Source of the DNA: Clostridium oryzae
GTDB taxonomy: Bacteria; Bacillota; Clostridia; Clostridiales; Clostridiaceae
Assembly (NCBI RefSeq): GCF_002029235.1
Contig: NZ_MZGV01000011.1
Span: 1 to 64,000, forward strand
Direction: 5' to 3'
DNA: 64,000 bases
Shown here: positions 1-7,673 of the stretch, piece after piece
Layout of the letters: every line of letters starts with the position of its first letter
Position numbering within the stretch: position 1 is the stretch's first letter
The notes under the pieces: model-generated
What the model was told of the DNA's origin: nothing
The model's input: the letters and a program-made list of their open reading frames with translations, nothing else
Databases searched by the model: none
Program-made: the position numbers and the translations under genes

Positions 1-130
<130 letters not shown>

Positions 131-633
131 AAAAGTTTGTCTTGCTCTTACTTACTTTATCTCAAGTATCTCTTTCGAGATCTCTCAGAATTGCCGGTTT
201 ATTTTACCTTTTTCCTCTGTTCAATTTTCAAAGACCATGTTCATCAAATTATAAACTTTAATTACATTTTTATTACTCACTTACTGCTTTCCTTAGTTGA
301 TTTGTTTGCCTCTCGTCATGCAGCTTTTATATCTTATCATGTTACCTCTTTCATGTCAACAATTTTCTTAAGTATTTTTTAATTTATTTTTAAATCTATT
401 ATTCCAAATAAATTTCTTTTTTATACTTTGTTTGCCGACAGCTTTTACATAATATCATATATATTTAGACATCATATTTTTATATTCTATGCTATTGAAG
501 TTTAAATCCCTGATAATCTTTTTCTCTAACTTCTTCTTCAAGTTTCGCATGTTGATACACAAGGAGGTGTTTATGTTAACTGCTGCATAAGTTATATCTA
601 AATGAGTAAAGTGATATAATTAGAATATAAGTT
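131..633 (-). other. rRNA leader (131-330) and AT-rich spacer without a gene (360-633)
   Basis: The 200 bases between the promoter and the 16S gene are transcribed leader. They contain the phrase TTTGAAAATTGAACAG, which is common in clostridial rRNA spacers and leaders. Beyond the promoter the sequence to 633 is very AT-rich. The only translation-like signal is a strong AAGGAGGTG followed by a five-codon ORF near 574, which I do not consider a gene. Confidence 0.6.
331..359 (-). promoter_or_regulatory. Sigma-A promoter of the rRNA operon
   Basis: On the minus strand TTGACA (354-359) is followed after exactly 17 bases by TAAGAT (331-336). This is a near-consensus vegetative promoter pointing at the 16S gene about 200 bases downstream. 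No other candidate this close to consensus was found in the leader. rRNA operons often have tandem promoters, and a second one could lie in the AT-rich stretch further upstream. Confidence 0.75.
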
Positions 634-983
634 TAAATAAATTGCGAACTAAGAAAGTGAATTAAATGAAGATAATATTAAGTAGTTAGTGCATGCTTTA
701 AATAGGTAAGAGAAAAGAGTAAAGTGAAGGAAGAAATTCTGCTGTGCAGAATTTCTGAGAATTTAAATCTGATTATCGGCGATAACTTTTTAAAAACTAA
801 GATAATATCTAATATTCCAAAAGTATTATTAAAATAATTAGAACTATCTATACAATCAAAATTCAGCACAGCTGAATTTTAACCTTCACTTTTCTCTTAT
901 CTCTCTACTCTTAACTCTCATACCTATTTAATGCACTTTCTCTTAACTATTCCACCCTGTGCATTTAGTTCGTCTTTTATTTA
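634..983. repeat. MITE-like element, copy 1 (about 350 bp)
   Basis: The ends form an imperfect 16-bp terminal inverted repeat: TAAATAAATTGCGAAC at 634-649, with its complement at 968-983 (13 of 16 match). Inside are two short perfect hairpins, AGAAATTCTGCTGTGCAGAATTTCT near 735-760 and AATTCAGCACAGCTGAATT near 860-880, and purine-rich GAGAAAAGAGTAAAGTGAAGG runs with their complements. A second copy about 372 bp long lies at 51392-51763. There is no coding capacity. It ends about 30 bases before the sirtuin start and may affect that gene's promoter. Confidence 0.8.
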
Positions 984-1013
984 TAAAGTTATGTAAAGGA
1001 AGTGTAGTAGTAT

Positions 1014-1742
1014 ATGAACATCAATGATTTTAGGAAAGTCATAAAAAAATCAAACAACATAGTTTTTTTTGGAGGCGCAGGGGTATCTACTGAGTCTAAT
1101 ATACCCGATTTTAGATCTGAAACTGGTTTATACCATACCGATGATAACAAGGCTCATTCTCCTGAAGAGATGCTTAGCCATAGCTTTTTTATATCTCATA
1201 CTGAAGATTTCTTTAAATTTTATAGAAGTAAAATGGTTTACAGTGAAGCAAAACCTAACAAAGCACATATAGCATTATCTAAACTAGAATCTGAAGGAAA
1301 GCTTAAAGCTGTTATAACTCAAAATATTGATGGACTTCATCAAATGGCTGGCAGCAAAAATGTAATTGAGCTCCATGGTTCTATTCATAGAAACTACTGT
1401 ATGAAATGCGGTAAAAGTTTTAATCTAGACTATATACTAAATTCTAAAACCAACGTTCCAATTTGTAACAAATGCGGAGGAATAATAAAGCCAGATGTTG
1501 TTCTTTACGAAGAAATGCTAGACAACAATTCAATAGAGCGCGCAGTTAATTATATTTCTAATGCTGAAGTTCTAATAATAGGAGGGACTTCATTAGTTGT
1601 GTATCCAGCTGCTGGTCTTGTGAGATATTTTAACGGGAATTGTTTAGCTCTAATTAATAAATCTGCAACCTCATACGATAACTCTGCCGACATTGTCATT
1701 AAAGACAGTATTGGAAAAGTTCTTTCTGAGCTGTCAGAATAA
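1014..1742 (+). CDS. cobB: NAD-dependent protein deacetylase, SIR2 family
   Basis: A 242-residue sirtuin, the usual size for a bacterial single-domain enzyme. It removes acetyl or other acyl groups from lysines, consuming NAD and releasing nicotinamide and O-acetyl-ADP-ribose in the cytoplasm. Visible motifs are the NAD-binding GGAGVSTESNIPDFRS near residues 20-35, TQNIDGLH near residue 102, the catalytic LHGS histidine near 121, and two CxxC pairs (CMKCG and CNKCG) that form the structural zinc site. The start has AAGGAAGTG upstream. The gene stands alone: a MITE-like element lies just upstream, and a short hairpin repeat begins directly after the stop codon. The fold assignment is certain; the substrates are unknown. 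Confidence 0.95.
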   Translation: MNINDFRKVIKKSNNIVFFGGAGVSTESNIPDFRSETGLYHTDDNKAHSPEEMLSHSFFISHTEDFFKFYRSKMVYSEAKPNKAHIALSKLESEGKLKAVITQNIDGLHQMAGSKNVIELHGSIHRNYCMKCGKSFNLDYILNSKTNVPICNKCGGIIKPDVVLYEEMLDNNSIERAVNYISNAEVLIIGGTSLVVYPAAGLVRYFNGNCLALINKSATSYDNSADIVIKDSIGKVLSELSE

Positions 1743-1804
1743 AAAAAGGGTAGAAAGTGATTTCCGTCGACTGGAAAATGCCTTCTCCAACCGTATCCTA
1801 CTTT
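1743..1804. repeat. Short hairpin repeat, copy 1, abutting a stop codon
   Basis: The element begins at the base after the sirtuin TAA. It has the form AAAAAGGGTAGAAAGTG, then the loop TTTCCGTCGACTGGAAAATG with CCTTCTCC, then an imperfect complementary arm ending TATCCTACTTT. The same loop occurs at 30588-30648 and 59125-59180 inside different but self-complementary stems. It may serve as the terminator of the sirtuin gene. This copy has the least perfect stem of the three. Confidence 0.7.
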
Positions 1805-1906
1805 AAACTTCTGTATATTCCCCAATAGTAAGTGTTGGCTTTAGTATACTTATCTCCATATTAAAATATATTATATTAAATTATTTAGTTTATAGGAGAG
1901 TGTATT

Positions 1907-2338
1907 TTGTTTATATTATTACTTCTGCTCGTCATCGCAGCTGTTGGGGAATATTTCTTCTTTAATTCTCAAGTATATACTTATAAAAAAAAGTTACTTC
2001 TAGTTACAAGACAAATTGAAGAACTAAGGAATAAAATTATTCCTACTAATAAAAAAATGAATGAAAAAATGGATATAGTGTATCTTCCAACCACTTATAA
2101 GATAGGATATGCAAAGGAGAATAGTTTCTTCTATCTTAGTCCTATTGAGGATTCTCCTTCAGTATATAGATGTTCTAAATCTACAAAAGTAGAAATTGAA
2201 TCTTGTGCACAGGTACTTAATAATACTTGGTATAATGTCAGACTCTTCTCATCTGATTTTATAATGAAAGGATGGATTAAAGAATCGGATATTAAATTCG
2301 TATTTGATGAAAATACAGTAGTTGAAGATACATTGTAA
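1907..2338 (+). CDS. Small membrane-anchored protein with SH3-like domain
   Basis: 143 residues starting at TTG, chosen because AGGAGAG sits six bases upstream and no better start exists. Residues 1-18 are a strongly hydrophobic membrane anchor. Residues 25-55 are charged and probably coiled-coil (KKLLLVTRQIEELRNKI). The C-terminal 75 residues alternate hydrophobic and polar with conserved-looking aromatic positions (TWYNVRLF, KGWIKESDI), which resembles a bacterial SH3 domain ending in the usual GWI/W element. A role at the cell envelope is therefore an inference. I do not recognise a named family. It is a single gene between two repeat elements and has no evident operon partners. Confidence 0.75.
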   Translation: MFILLLLLVIAAVGEYFFFNSQVYTYKKKLLLVTRQIEELRNKIIPTNKKMNEKMDIVYLPTTYKIGYAKENSFFYLSPIEDSPSVYRCSKSTKVEIESCAQVLNNTWYNVRLFSSDFIMKGWIKESDIKFVFDENTVVEDTL

Positions 2339-2340
2339 CA

Positions 2341-2570
2341 TAAAAAATGGTTACACCTTATGTCGGCTAGTTCCGCTTGGTTAAAGGCTTAAATGCCATT
2401 TAATACGTTATCTGCGAATGGTAATGATCGCGTTTAGATAACCCAGCGCCGCAGCATTCCCTTTGCCCTGCTCCCCTAATTCACTAACTAAAAAGATATT
2501 ACTGCTCCTCCTTAATTGCTTCGTATTTCTTAGATTAGCTAATTACAACATATATCACTTTCCTTTAATT
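2341..2570. repeat. Long hairpin repeat, truncated copy
   Basis: Two bases after the preceding stop codon comes AAAAAATGGTTACACC, then TATGTCGGCTAGTTCCG. These match the left end of the complete elements at 4473-4664 and 22310-22502. The central region differs. Farther right, the stretch TTCACTAACTAAAAAGATATTACTGC and TTGCTTCGTATTTC again resembles the sequence following those elements. The right arm of the terminal stem is not found, so this copy is degenerate. No gene is present between 2339 and 2649. Confidence 0.55.
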
Positions 2571-2649
2571 TGACATGAATTTTATTAGATATTATAATAA
2601 AGTAATTTCTAACTATACTATATATTTAATTTTGGGGGAAATTTATTTT

Positions 2650-3279
2650 ATGTATACTACTATAGTTTTAATTAGACATGGGGAGACGGAATGGAATACT
2701 GTAGGCAAATTTCAAGGCGCTACTGATATTCCCCTTTCAGATAACGGAAAACTACAAGCTAAACAGCTTAGAAAAAAATTTGCATTATTTGATGATTGGA
2801 ATTTGATTTATTCAAGTCCATTAAAGAGAGCACTAGAGACTGCAGAAATCATAGCTTCACCAAGAAATATACAGCCAATTATCTGCAATGATTTAACAGA
2901 AATATGCTTTGGATTATGGGAGGGATTAACAATTAACGATATTAAGGATAAATATCCTTCTGAATACGCATTATGGATAAATGATCCAGTTAATGGGCCT
3001 ATCTGCGGTGGAGACTTAAGTACAAGAAATGCTTCTATAAGAGCTAAAAGAGGCATCTTAGATATAGTGGACAAACACCCAGGTGAAAAAATTTTAGTTG
3101 TGGCTCATGGTGGTATCATAAAAGCCGCATTAATCGGACTGTTCAATTGGGATATGACTATGTACAATAAAATGTTTCTTAAGAATACTGCTGTTTCGGT
3201 TTTAAAATTTGATAATAATCTTAAACCAATATTAGATTCGTTCAATGATGTTAGTCATTTAGAGCAAAAAACTGTGTAA
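2650..3279 (+). CDS. Histidine phosphatase family protein (phosphoglycerate mutase-like)
   Basis: 209 residues. The start at 2650 is preferred over an in-frame ATG 25 codons upstream because GGGGGAA lies nine bases before it and the protein then begins directly with the catalytic strand. The phosphohistidine motif LIRHGETEWN is at residues 6-15, the proton-donor region ICFGLWEG near 81-88, and the second histidine in VAHGGII near 150. Family members include cofactor-dependent phosphoglycerate mutases, alpha-ribazole phosphatase (CobC) and broad phosphatases. The sequence alone does not separate these. A CobC role is possible because this genome assembles cobalamin, but the gene is far from the cobalamin operon. 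A bidirectional terminator follows. Confidence 0.9.
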   Translation: MYTTIVLIRHGETEWNTVGKFQGATDIPLSDNGKLQAKQLRKKFALFDDWNLIYSSPLKRALETAEIIASPRNIQPIICNDLTEICFGLWEGLTINDIKDKYPSEYALWINDPVNGPICGGDLSTRNASIRAKRGILDIVDKHPGEKILVVAHGGIIKAALIGLFNWDMTMYNKMFLKNTAVSVLKFDNNLKPILDSFNDVSHLEQKTV

Positions 3280-3334
3280 GACGTATATACTACAAACATC
3301 CTTTACTTACATTTAGTTGTTTTTTACTTAAAAT

Positions 3335-3363
3335 AATAAACCTTCCAAACTGGGAGGTTTATT
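3335..3363. terminator. Bidirectional terminator
   Basis: AATAAACCTTCC and GGGAGGTTTATT form a 12-bp near-perfect stem around a five-base loop, flanked by A and T runs. It lies between two convergent genes, the histidine phosphatase and methionine aminopeptidase, and can serve both. Confidence 0.8.
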
Positions 3364-3409
3364 AAAATTCATTATAATTAAATAATTACATTAATTTGTT
3401 GTTCTAATT

Positions 3410-4273
3410 TTACACAATAATTTCTGTTCCATTTTCAGTTACAACTAGTGTGTGTTCCCATTGAGCTGAAAGCGATCCATCTTTGGTAACTGTAGTCCAA
3501 CCATCTTCCAAGGTAACGCAATGGTAATCTCCTGCATTTATCATCGGTTCAATTGTAAAAACCATTCCCGGTACCAGCAGCATACCCTTACCATGTTTAG
3601 CATAATGATCTACATGAGGTTCTTCATGAATATCTAAACCCACTCCATGTCCTCCATAGTCTTTAACAACAGAAAAGCCATTTGCTTTAGCATGCTTTTC
3701 TACAGCTCTTCCTATATCATAGAGTCCACCATAAGGTTTGACTGTATCTATTCCAATATCCATGCATTCCTTTGTTACTCTTACAAGCTTCTTAGCTTCT
3801 TCCGATGCCTCTCCTATTATATACATTCTGCTGGCATCAGAATAATAACCATCAAGTATAGTTGTGACATCTACATTTATTATATCTCCATCCTTAAGAA
3901 CAGTATCATCAGGTATGCCATGACAAATGACATTATTTATCGATGTACATACACTTTTAGGATATCCACAATAGTTAAGTGTTGCTGGAATCCCTCCATG
4001 TGAAATAGTGTATTCATGAACCCAACTATTAATTTCATCTGTAGTTATGCCTACTTTAATTTTTTCACCAACCATATCTAGTATTCCTTTAGTTATAACA
4101 CCGCTTTTTCTTATCCCATCAATTTGTTCCTTAGTTTTTAACATTTTATAATGTGGTATCACGTATCCCTGTTCCTCATATTCATAAATTTTCATATCTT
4201 TCTCCATATGACACTTCTTATACTTCTTGCCGCTGCCGCACCAGCACAAGTCATTTCTACCAAGTCTTAACAT
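3410..4273 (-). CDS. map: Methionine aminopeptidase type I with N-terminal SEC-C motif
   Basis: 287 residues; removes the initiator methionine from nascent proteins. The start at 4273 is chosen because AAGGAGTG precedes it; a longer frame has no ribosome site. Residues 4-22 are a SEC-C zinc-binding motif (CWCGSGKKYKKCH), as in the MetAP subtype thought to dock on the ribosome or its substrates. The M24 catalytic core follows, with the metal ligands in NVDVTT, SDASRMY, the GHGVGLDIHEEP block, EPMI and the final WEHTL glutamate. Length fits the SEC-C-carrying class. It is a lone gene here, away from the ribosomal protein cluster where a second map often sits, so it may be a second copy. Confidence 0.95.
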   Translation of the reverse strand: MLRLGRNDLCWCGSGKKYKKCHMEKDMKIYEYEEQGYVIPHYKMLKTKEQIDGIRKSGVITKGILDMVGEKIKVGITTDEINSWVHEYTISHGGIPATLNYCGYPKSVCTSINNVICHGIPDDTVLKDGDIINVDVTTILDGYYSDASRMYIIGEASEEAKKLVRVTKECMDIGIDTVKPYGGLYDIGRAVEKHAKANGFSVVKDYGGHGVGLDIHEEPHVDHYAKHGKGMLLVPGMVFTIEPMINAGDYHCVTLEDGWTTVTKDGSLSAQWEHTLVVTENGTEIIV

Positions 4274-4472
4274 ATATAAACACTCCTTAAAATTACGATA
4301 TCTTATATAGATAAACAACTCAACTTGCAAGTTATCAAAAATTAATATTAAACAATCTTTTACTTCCTGTAAGTCATTGACTGTAGTTGTTTATCTTAAC
4401 AACTACTCCATCTTTCATTATAACACATATGATAATAAATATCATAAAATTCTGTAAAGACTTAAAGTATAT

Positions 4473-4664
4473 AAAAAAGATTACATCCTACGTAGGCTAG
4501 TTACGTTCATTAAGCAATTACACCACATCTTTCAGGCAAATTTCCTAATGGCTCATAACTCGGCTGCGCCTCAAACAATTCGCCATCTTAACGGAAATTT
4601 GCTTAAAAGACATGGGTAATTTCTAAATTTACTCCAAATGCCGACTTCGGATGTAATCTTTTTT
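4473..4664. repeat. Long hairpin repeat, complete copy A (192 bp)
   Basis: The element starts AAAAAAGATTACATCC (4473-4488) and ends GGATGTAATCTTTTTT (4649-4664), a perfect 16-bp inverted repeat. Inner arms also pair: GGCAAATTT with AAATTTGC. The centre CTCATAACTCGGCTGCGCC with CAAACAATTCGCCATC is nearly identical in copy B at 22310-22502. Similarity to copy B continues for about 150 bases beyond the right arm. No gene lies between 4274 and 4930 on either strand. Confidence 0.85.
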
Positions 4665-4879
4665 AGACCCTGATTCTTAATCTTTACATAATGCTTTTAT
4701 TTTATTAATTCTATTACCTTTCTATCTTAATTCACTAACTTCAAAATATTTTACTACTTCTTTTTATTACTTCGTAAACATGATATAACGTTTTTTATTT
4801 AGTGTTCATCTTTTTTCGCTTTATATAAAAGTATCTTGACATTTGCTAAAAATTATCCACAATATGCAAAAACATAATT

Positions 4880-4920
4880 TTCTAAAAAGTGAAAAAAAGA
4901 GACTGTGCTGTTGCACACCC
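4880..4920 (-). terminator. Terminator of the YflT-like gene
   Basis: On the minus strand TGTGC-AACA-GCACA is followed by GTCTCTTTTTTTC, a short hairpin with a T run just after the stop codon of the gene at 4931-5368. Confidence 0.6.
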
Positions 4921-4930
4921 TCCTCACTAT

Positions 4931-5368
4931 TTACTGCTTTAAATTTTTTAATATCAAAGCATCCTCACTTATGTTATCAAGTCCTTTAGGTATTTTAGGA
5001 TTAGGATCATCCATAGTCCCACCCATATCCTTTATTATATTTTTTGCGTTATCCACATCTTTATCATTTACATCAACAACCACTTTGCAATTTATATTCG
5101 CTATCTCTTCAAAGCCGCCCATGCCACTTGCCATTGGACTTGCTGCAGCCAGTGGAGAATTAACCGCTTCTCCTCCGTTGCTGCTTCCTCCTAACACCGC
5201 ATCTGATAAAGTTGATATTTCTTCTGAACCTACACGTCCGCTTTGTGCATATGCATTGTTCCTATGTTCATTTATGTCAACAAAAGCTCCTTTAAACCCC
5301 TGACCTTTAAGCTTTTCGACAGTTGTGTTTGCCGTTTTTATATTTTCAAAATACCCTTGTAACTTCAT
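4931..5368 (-). CDS. YflT-like general stress domain protein
   Basis: 145 residues. The N-terminus (MKLQGYFENIKTANTTVEKL) and the pattern of a short ferredoxin-like half followed by a Gly/Ser/Ala-rich middle (residues 60-90) and a second strand-helix unit (CKVVVDVNDKDVDNAKNII) resemble the heat- or general-stress-induced YflT/GspM family, in which no catalytic activity is known. AGGAAGGACG precedes the ATG. No membrane segment or signal is present, so the protein is probably cytoplasmic. It stands alone with its own terminator. The family assignment is moderately sure; the function is unknown. Confidence 0.75.
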   Translation of the reverse strand: MKLQGYFENIKTANTTVEKLKGQGFKGAFVDINEHRNNAYAQSGRVGSEEISTLSDAVLGGSSNGGEAVNSPLAAASPMASGMGGFEEIANINCKVVVDVNDKDVDNAKNIIKDMGGTMDDPNPKIPKGLDNISEDALILKNLKQ

Positions 5369-5776
5369 TAACCCACGTCCTTCCTAATCTTCTAGTTTAA
5401 ATCAAACCATATTAATTATAAGTTTTATTATTCCAAAGCAATAATAATTTATCCTTCTGCACTTTATTTACATACAATTGATGAGAAAATGAAATCAGAA
5501 AATAGTATAATTGAACAATTAACAAGCTTAATAAATAGAATAAGATCAAACAAATAAATCTATGCCTTATCACAGTAATTTTTAATTATTAGAATATAAA
5601 ATTCAAAAGTCCGCTTCCTGATTAAATGGGAGCGGGCTTTTCCTATGTTGAACTCCCAATGCAATTAACAATTTCAAAAATAGTATAATGAAAAATCATT
5701 ATGGAAACATTAAAAGTTGTAATCAATAGATGAGCCATTTAAAAAGTAAAGTCCAATAATAAAGGAGGAAATATCT
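5369..5776. other. Intergenic stretch with one hairpin and a very short ORF
   Basis: A 22-codon ORF (ATG near 5490, MKSENSIIEQLTSLI...) lies here without a good ribosome binding site. It is followed by the hairpin AAAAGTCCGCTTCC...GGGAGCGGGCTTTT at 5605-5641, which is terminator-like in both directions. The arrangement could be the tail of a small RNA or a decayed gene. Nothing else is recognisable. Confidence 0.4.
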
Positions 5777-6340
5777 ATGAAATTAGCAGCACATGAAGTG
5801 CATGACTTGCATGAATTAACTATGAGTTGTGTAAATTCCATAACTACTATGGCTATGTTTATAAATGTAGTCAAAGACCAAGAACTAAAATCGATGATAC
5901 AAGCACACTTTCCTGCTCATATTCAGGATTATAATATGAAAGTTGAGTTTTTAAGTAAGGCTAACGGTTCCACCCAAAAACTAAATGTTCCACCATTAGT
6001 TAAAGCATTACAGGATTATACTAAATCACCAACTAATAATTTCCCGCCTATTACACCTAGAACTGATATACAACAGATGAATGACAGAGAGGTCGCAACC
6101 TCATATCTTTTAACACTGAAGAGGGCAGGGAGAGAATATGCATGGACCGCTATGGAAGCAAGCAATCCTGCATTAAGAGAATTTTTCAAAGATGCCTTCA
6201 CTATGAGTTGTAATCACGCATATGAAGTTTGGCAATACATGGTAAAGAAAGGCTATTATCCATTAGAGCCAGCCCCTCAGAGCACTATTGATACTATGTC
6301 ATCTATGTACGAAGAAGTTCGTGAACCTTCATTAGTCTAA
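5777..6340 (+). CDS. Spore coat protein, CotF family
   Basis: 187 residues with an ideal AAAGGAGGAA site. The N-terminal part (HEVHDLHELTMSCVNSI) and the C-terminal repeat of the same helical pattern (FFKDAFTMSCNHAYEVWQYMVKKGYYPL) are characteristic of the CotF coat family, which has a ferritin-like four-helix fold. The final GYY.PLEPAP element is typical of these proteins. In sporulating Firmicutes they are deposited in the spore coat by mother-cell transcription. I see no clear sigma-K promoter. Its 3' neighbour is a convergent 59-residue gene across a strong hairpin. Confidence 0.9.
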   Translation: MKLAAHEVHDLHELTMSCVNSITTMAMFINVVKDQELKSMIQAHFPAHIQDYNMKVEFLSKANGSTQKLNVPPLVKALQDYTKSPTNNFPPITPRTDIQQMNDREVATSYLLTLKRAGREYAWTAMEASNPALREFFKDAFTMSCNHAYEVWQYMVKKGYYPLEPAPQSTIDTMSSMYEEVREPSLV

Positions 6341-6360
6341 ATTATTAGAATTATATTTTA

Positions 6361-6392
6361 TTGGGCGGCAATCTATTATGATTGCCGCCCAA
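6361..6392. terminator. Bidirectional terminator
   Basis: TTGGGCGGCAATC and GATTGCCGCCCAA are a perfect 13-bp inverted repeat with a six-base loop. They lie 20 bases after the CotF-family stop codon and before the convergent small gene at 6427-6606. Confidence 0.9.
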
Positions 6393-6426
6393 TAAAAATT
6401 GAAGTGCTAAAATTTTAATTTCATAT

Positions 6427-6606
6427 TTAAGGTGCTAATTGTATTTGTGCTAAAAGAGATCCAGCACTTGTCAAAGTAACAGTATCTGGTGTCTCTCCTG
6501 TAGTATTGAGTTTCGGTACAATAGCTATATATACTGGATCACCTGATACATTAACTACCTGTGTAGTTGAAGTTTTAGGAGACTTAAAATTAACAGTTAA
6601 TGCCAT
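6427..6606 (-). CDS. Uncharacterised 59-residue protein
   Basis: An ORF of 59 codons with AAGGAGTTGC placed eight bases before its ATG. The product starts MALTVNFKSPKTSTTQVVNV and continues with alternating Thr/Val/Ile positions, VYIAIVPKLN and SLLAQIQLAP. It is almost all predicted beta-strand, rich in Thr, Val and Ser, and has no Cys, Trp, His or Arg, no signal peptide and no membrane segment. Such a composition suggests a structural or self-assembling protein. It sits convergent to a spore coat gene and shares its terminator. I do not recognise the family. A role in spore surface structure is a guess from position and composition only. Confidence 0.7.
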   Translation of the reverse strand: MALTVNFKSPKTSTTQVVNVSGDPVYIAIVPKLNTTGETPDTVTLTSAGSLLAQIQLAP

Positions 6607-6873
6607 AAAAGCAACTCCTTATCATTACTCATTAGTGAGGATTATTCAATATTATTATATTCAAATAGCTATTATATGTAATAAAAAAGCTGTTATCCAA
6701 AATATACCAATTCTAAATATCTGATTGAAAGTACGAGATAGAAACAACATATTTTTTAACATATAAACTTCATAGTTAAAACTATTATTCTTTATTAAAA
6801 TACAAATAGATTAATCACAGACAAACTGTTTTAGTCATAATATAAACTATAAGTGCATGCCTTTATAAATATA

Positions 6874-7107
6874 CTATTCTGTTTTTAAAGTTATATTATT
6901 TCTATATTCTAAAATATCACCCGGCTGACATTCCAAAGCCTTGCATATTGCCTCTAAAGTTGAAAATCTAATAGCTTTTGCCTTTCCGTTCTTTAGTATA
7001 GAGATGTTTGTTATGGTTATACCAACTTTCTCTGAAAGTTCTGTTACACTCATTTTTCTTTTAGCAAGCATCACATCAATATTAATTATAATTGCCATGT
7101 TATTCAC
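6874..7107 (-). CDS. Short XRE-family transcriptional regulator
   Basis: 77 residues that are essentially one helix-turn-helix domain (KMSVTELSEKVGITITNISILKNGKAKAIRFSTLEAICKAL), followed by ECQPGDILEY, the usual ending of the YozG-like class. It starts two bases after the stop codon of the DUF2975 gene, whose last codons supply its ribosome site (GAGGTG), so the two are translationally coupled. XRE/DUF2975 pairs are common in Firmicutes. The regulator probably controls its own operon, and the target beyond that is unknown. Confidence 0.9.
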   Translation of the reverse strand: MNNMAIIINIDVMLAKRKMSVTELSEKVGITITNISILKNGKAKAIRFSTLEAICKALECQPGDILEYRNNITLKTE

Positions 7108-7108
7108 C

Positions 7109-7561
7109 TCAAACCGTTAAATCATTTTCTGATTTTATATCTACGGCTTCTTTTAAAAGCCTTTGAAGAACAGCAGCAAAGACTGCAATCACAGAAGAAG
7201 CAAAAACAAAAATGATTGGTAGCCCTACGAGACCTGGCGCATCGTCTGCATCCGCTATAGGAAATACGAATGGTATGAGTACTGCATATATGATAATGAT
7301 TATAATTGCACAGTATTTTATATACTTTAAGGCTTTTATAGATAATTCTGAGAAAGCTTTGTTCTTGTCAATATAGCTTAAAAGCTTTAAAGCCTGATAC
7401 AGAGCGAAAAAAAATGTTATTGCCGTTACATACACACTGATTAAGATGGGATGAGGCAAGTAGTTTATGAATCCAGGCAGCCAAAATAAACATAGAGCAA
7501 GAACCGGAATTCCAATAAGAATAACAGCTATCTTTAAGAATATTGTTGAACATCGTTTCAT
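7109..7561 (-). CDS. DUF2975 family membrane protein
   Basis: 150 residues from the ATG at 7561, which has AGGAGG seven bases upstream; an in-frame start 42 codons earlier lacks one. There are four hydrophobic segments: about residues 8-30, 38-60, 80-102 and 112-132. An acidic loop (DADDAP) precedes the last segment. This matches the DUF2975 layout of a small four-helix membrane protein co-transcribed with an XRE regulator. No function is established for the family. The paired regulator follows immediately. Confidence 0.85.
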   Translation of the reverse strand: MKRCSTIFLKIAVILIGIPVLALCLFWLPGFINYLPHPILISVYVTAITFFFALYQALKLLSYIDKNKAFSELSIKALKYIKYCAIIIIIIYAVLIPFVFPIADADDAPGLVGLPIIFVFASSVIAVFAAVLQRLLKEAVDIKSENDLTV

Positions 7562-7673
7562 AAAAAATCCTCCTATATTCCTTATACCGTGCACAAAAAT
7601 TATTAATCTTTGCACCTCATTTTTAATTTGTAGGTATAGGATAACATATTTTTTATTGTTTATCAATAAATTT

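Noticed and set aside
561-590. Strong AAGGAGGTG followed by ATGTTAACTGCTGCATAA
   Set aside because: The ORF has only five codons and no regulated gene directly follows. Probably a chance or a decayed site.
1550-1825. Antisense open frame of 91 codons over the sirtuin gene
   Set aside because: It has no ribosome site, and the sirtuin on the other strand is unmistakable.
6874-7561. XRE/DUF2975 pair as a toxin-antitoxin system
   Set aside because: The membrane protein has four helices and the regulator is the YozG type; the pair is common and not known to be toxic.
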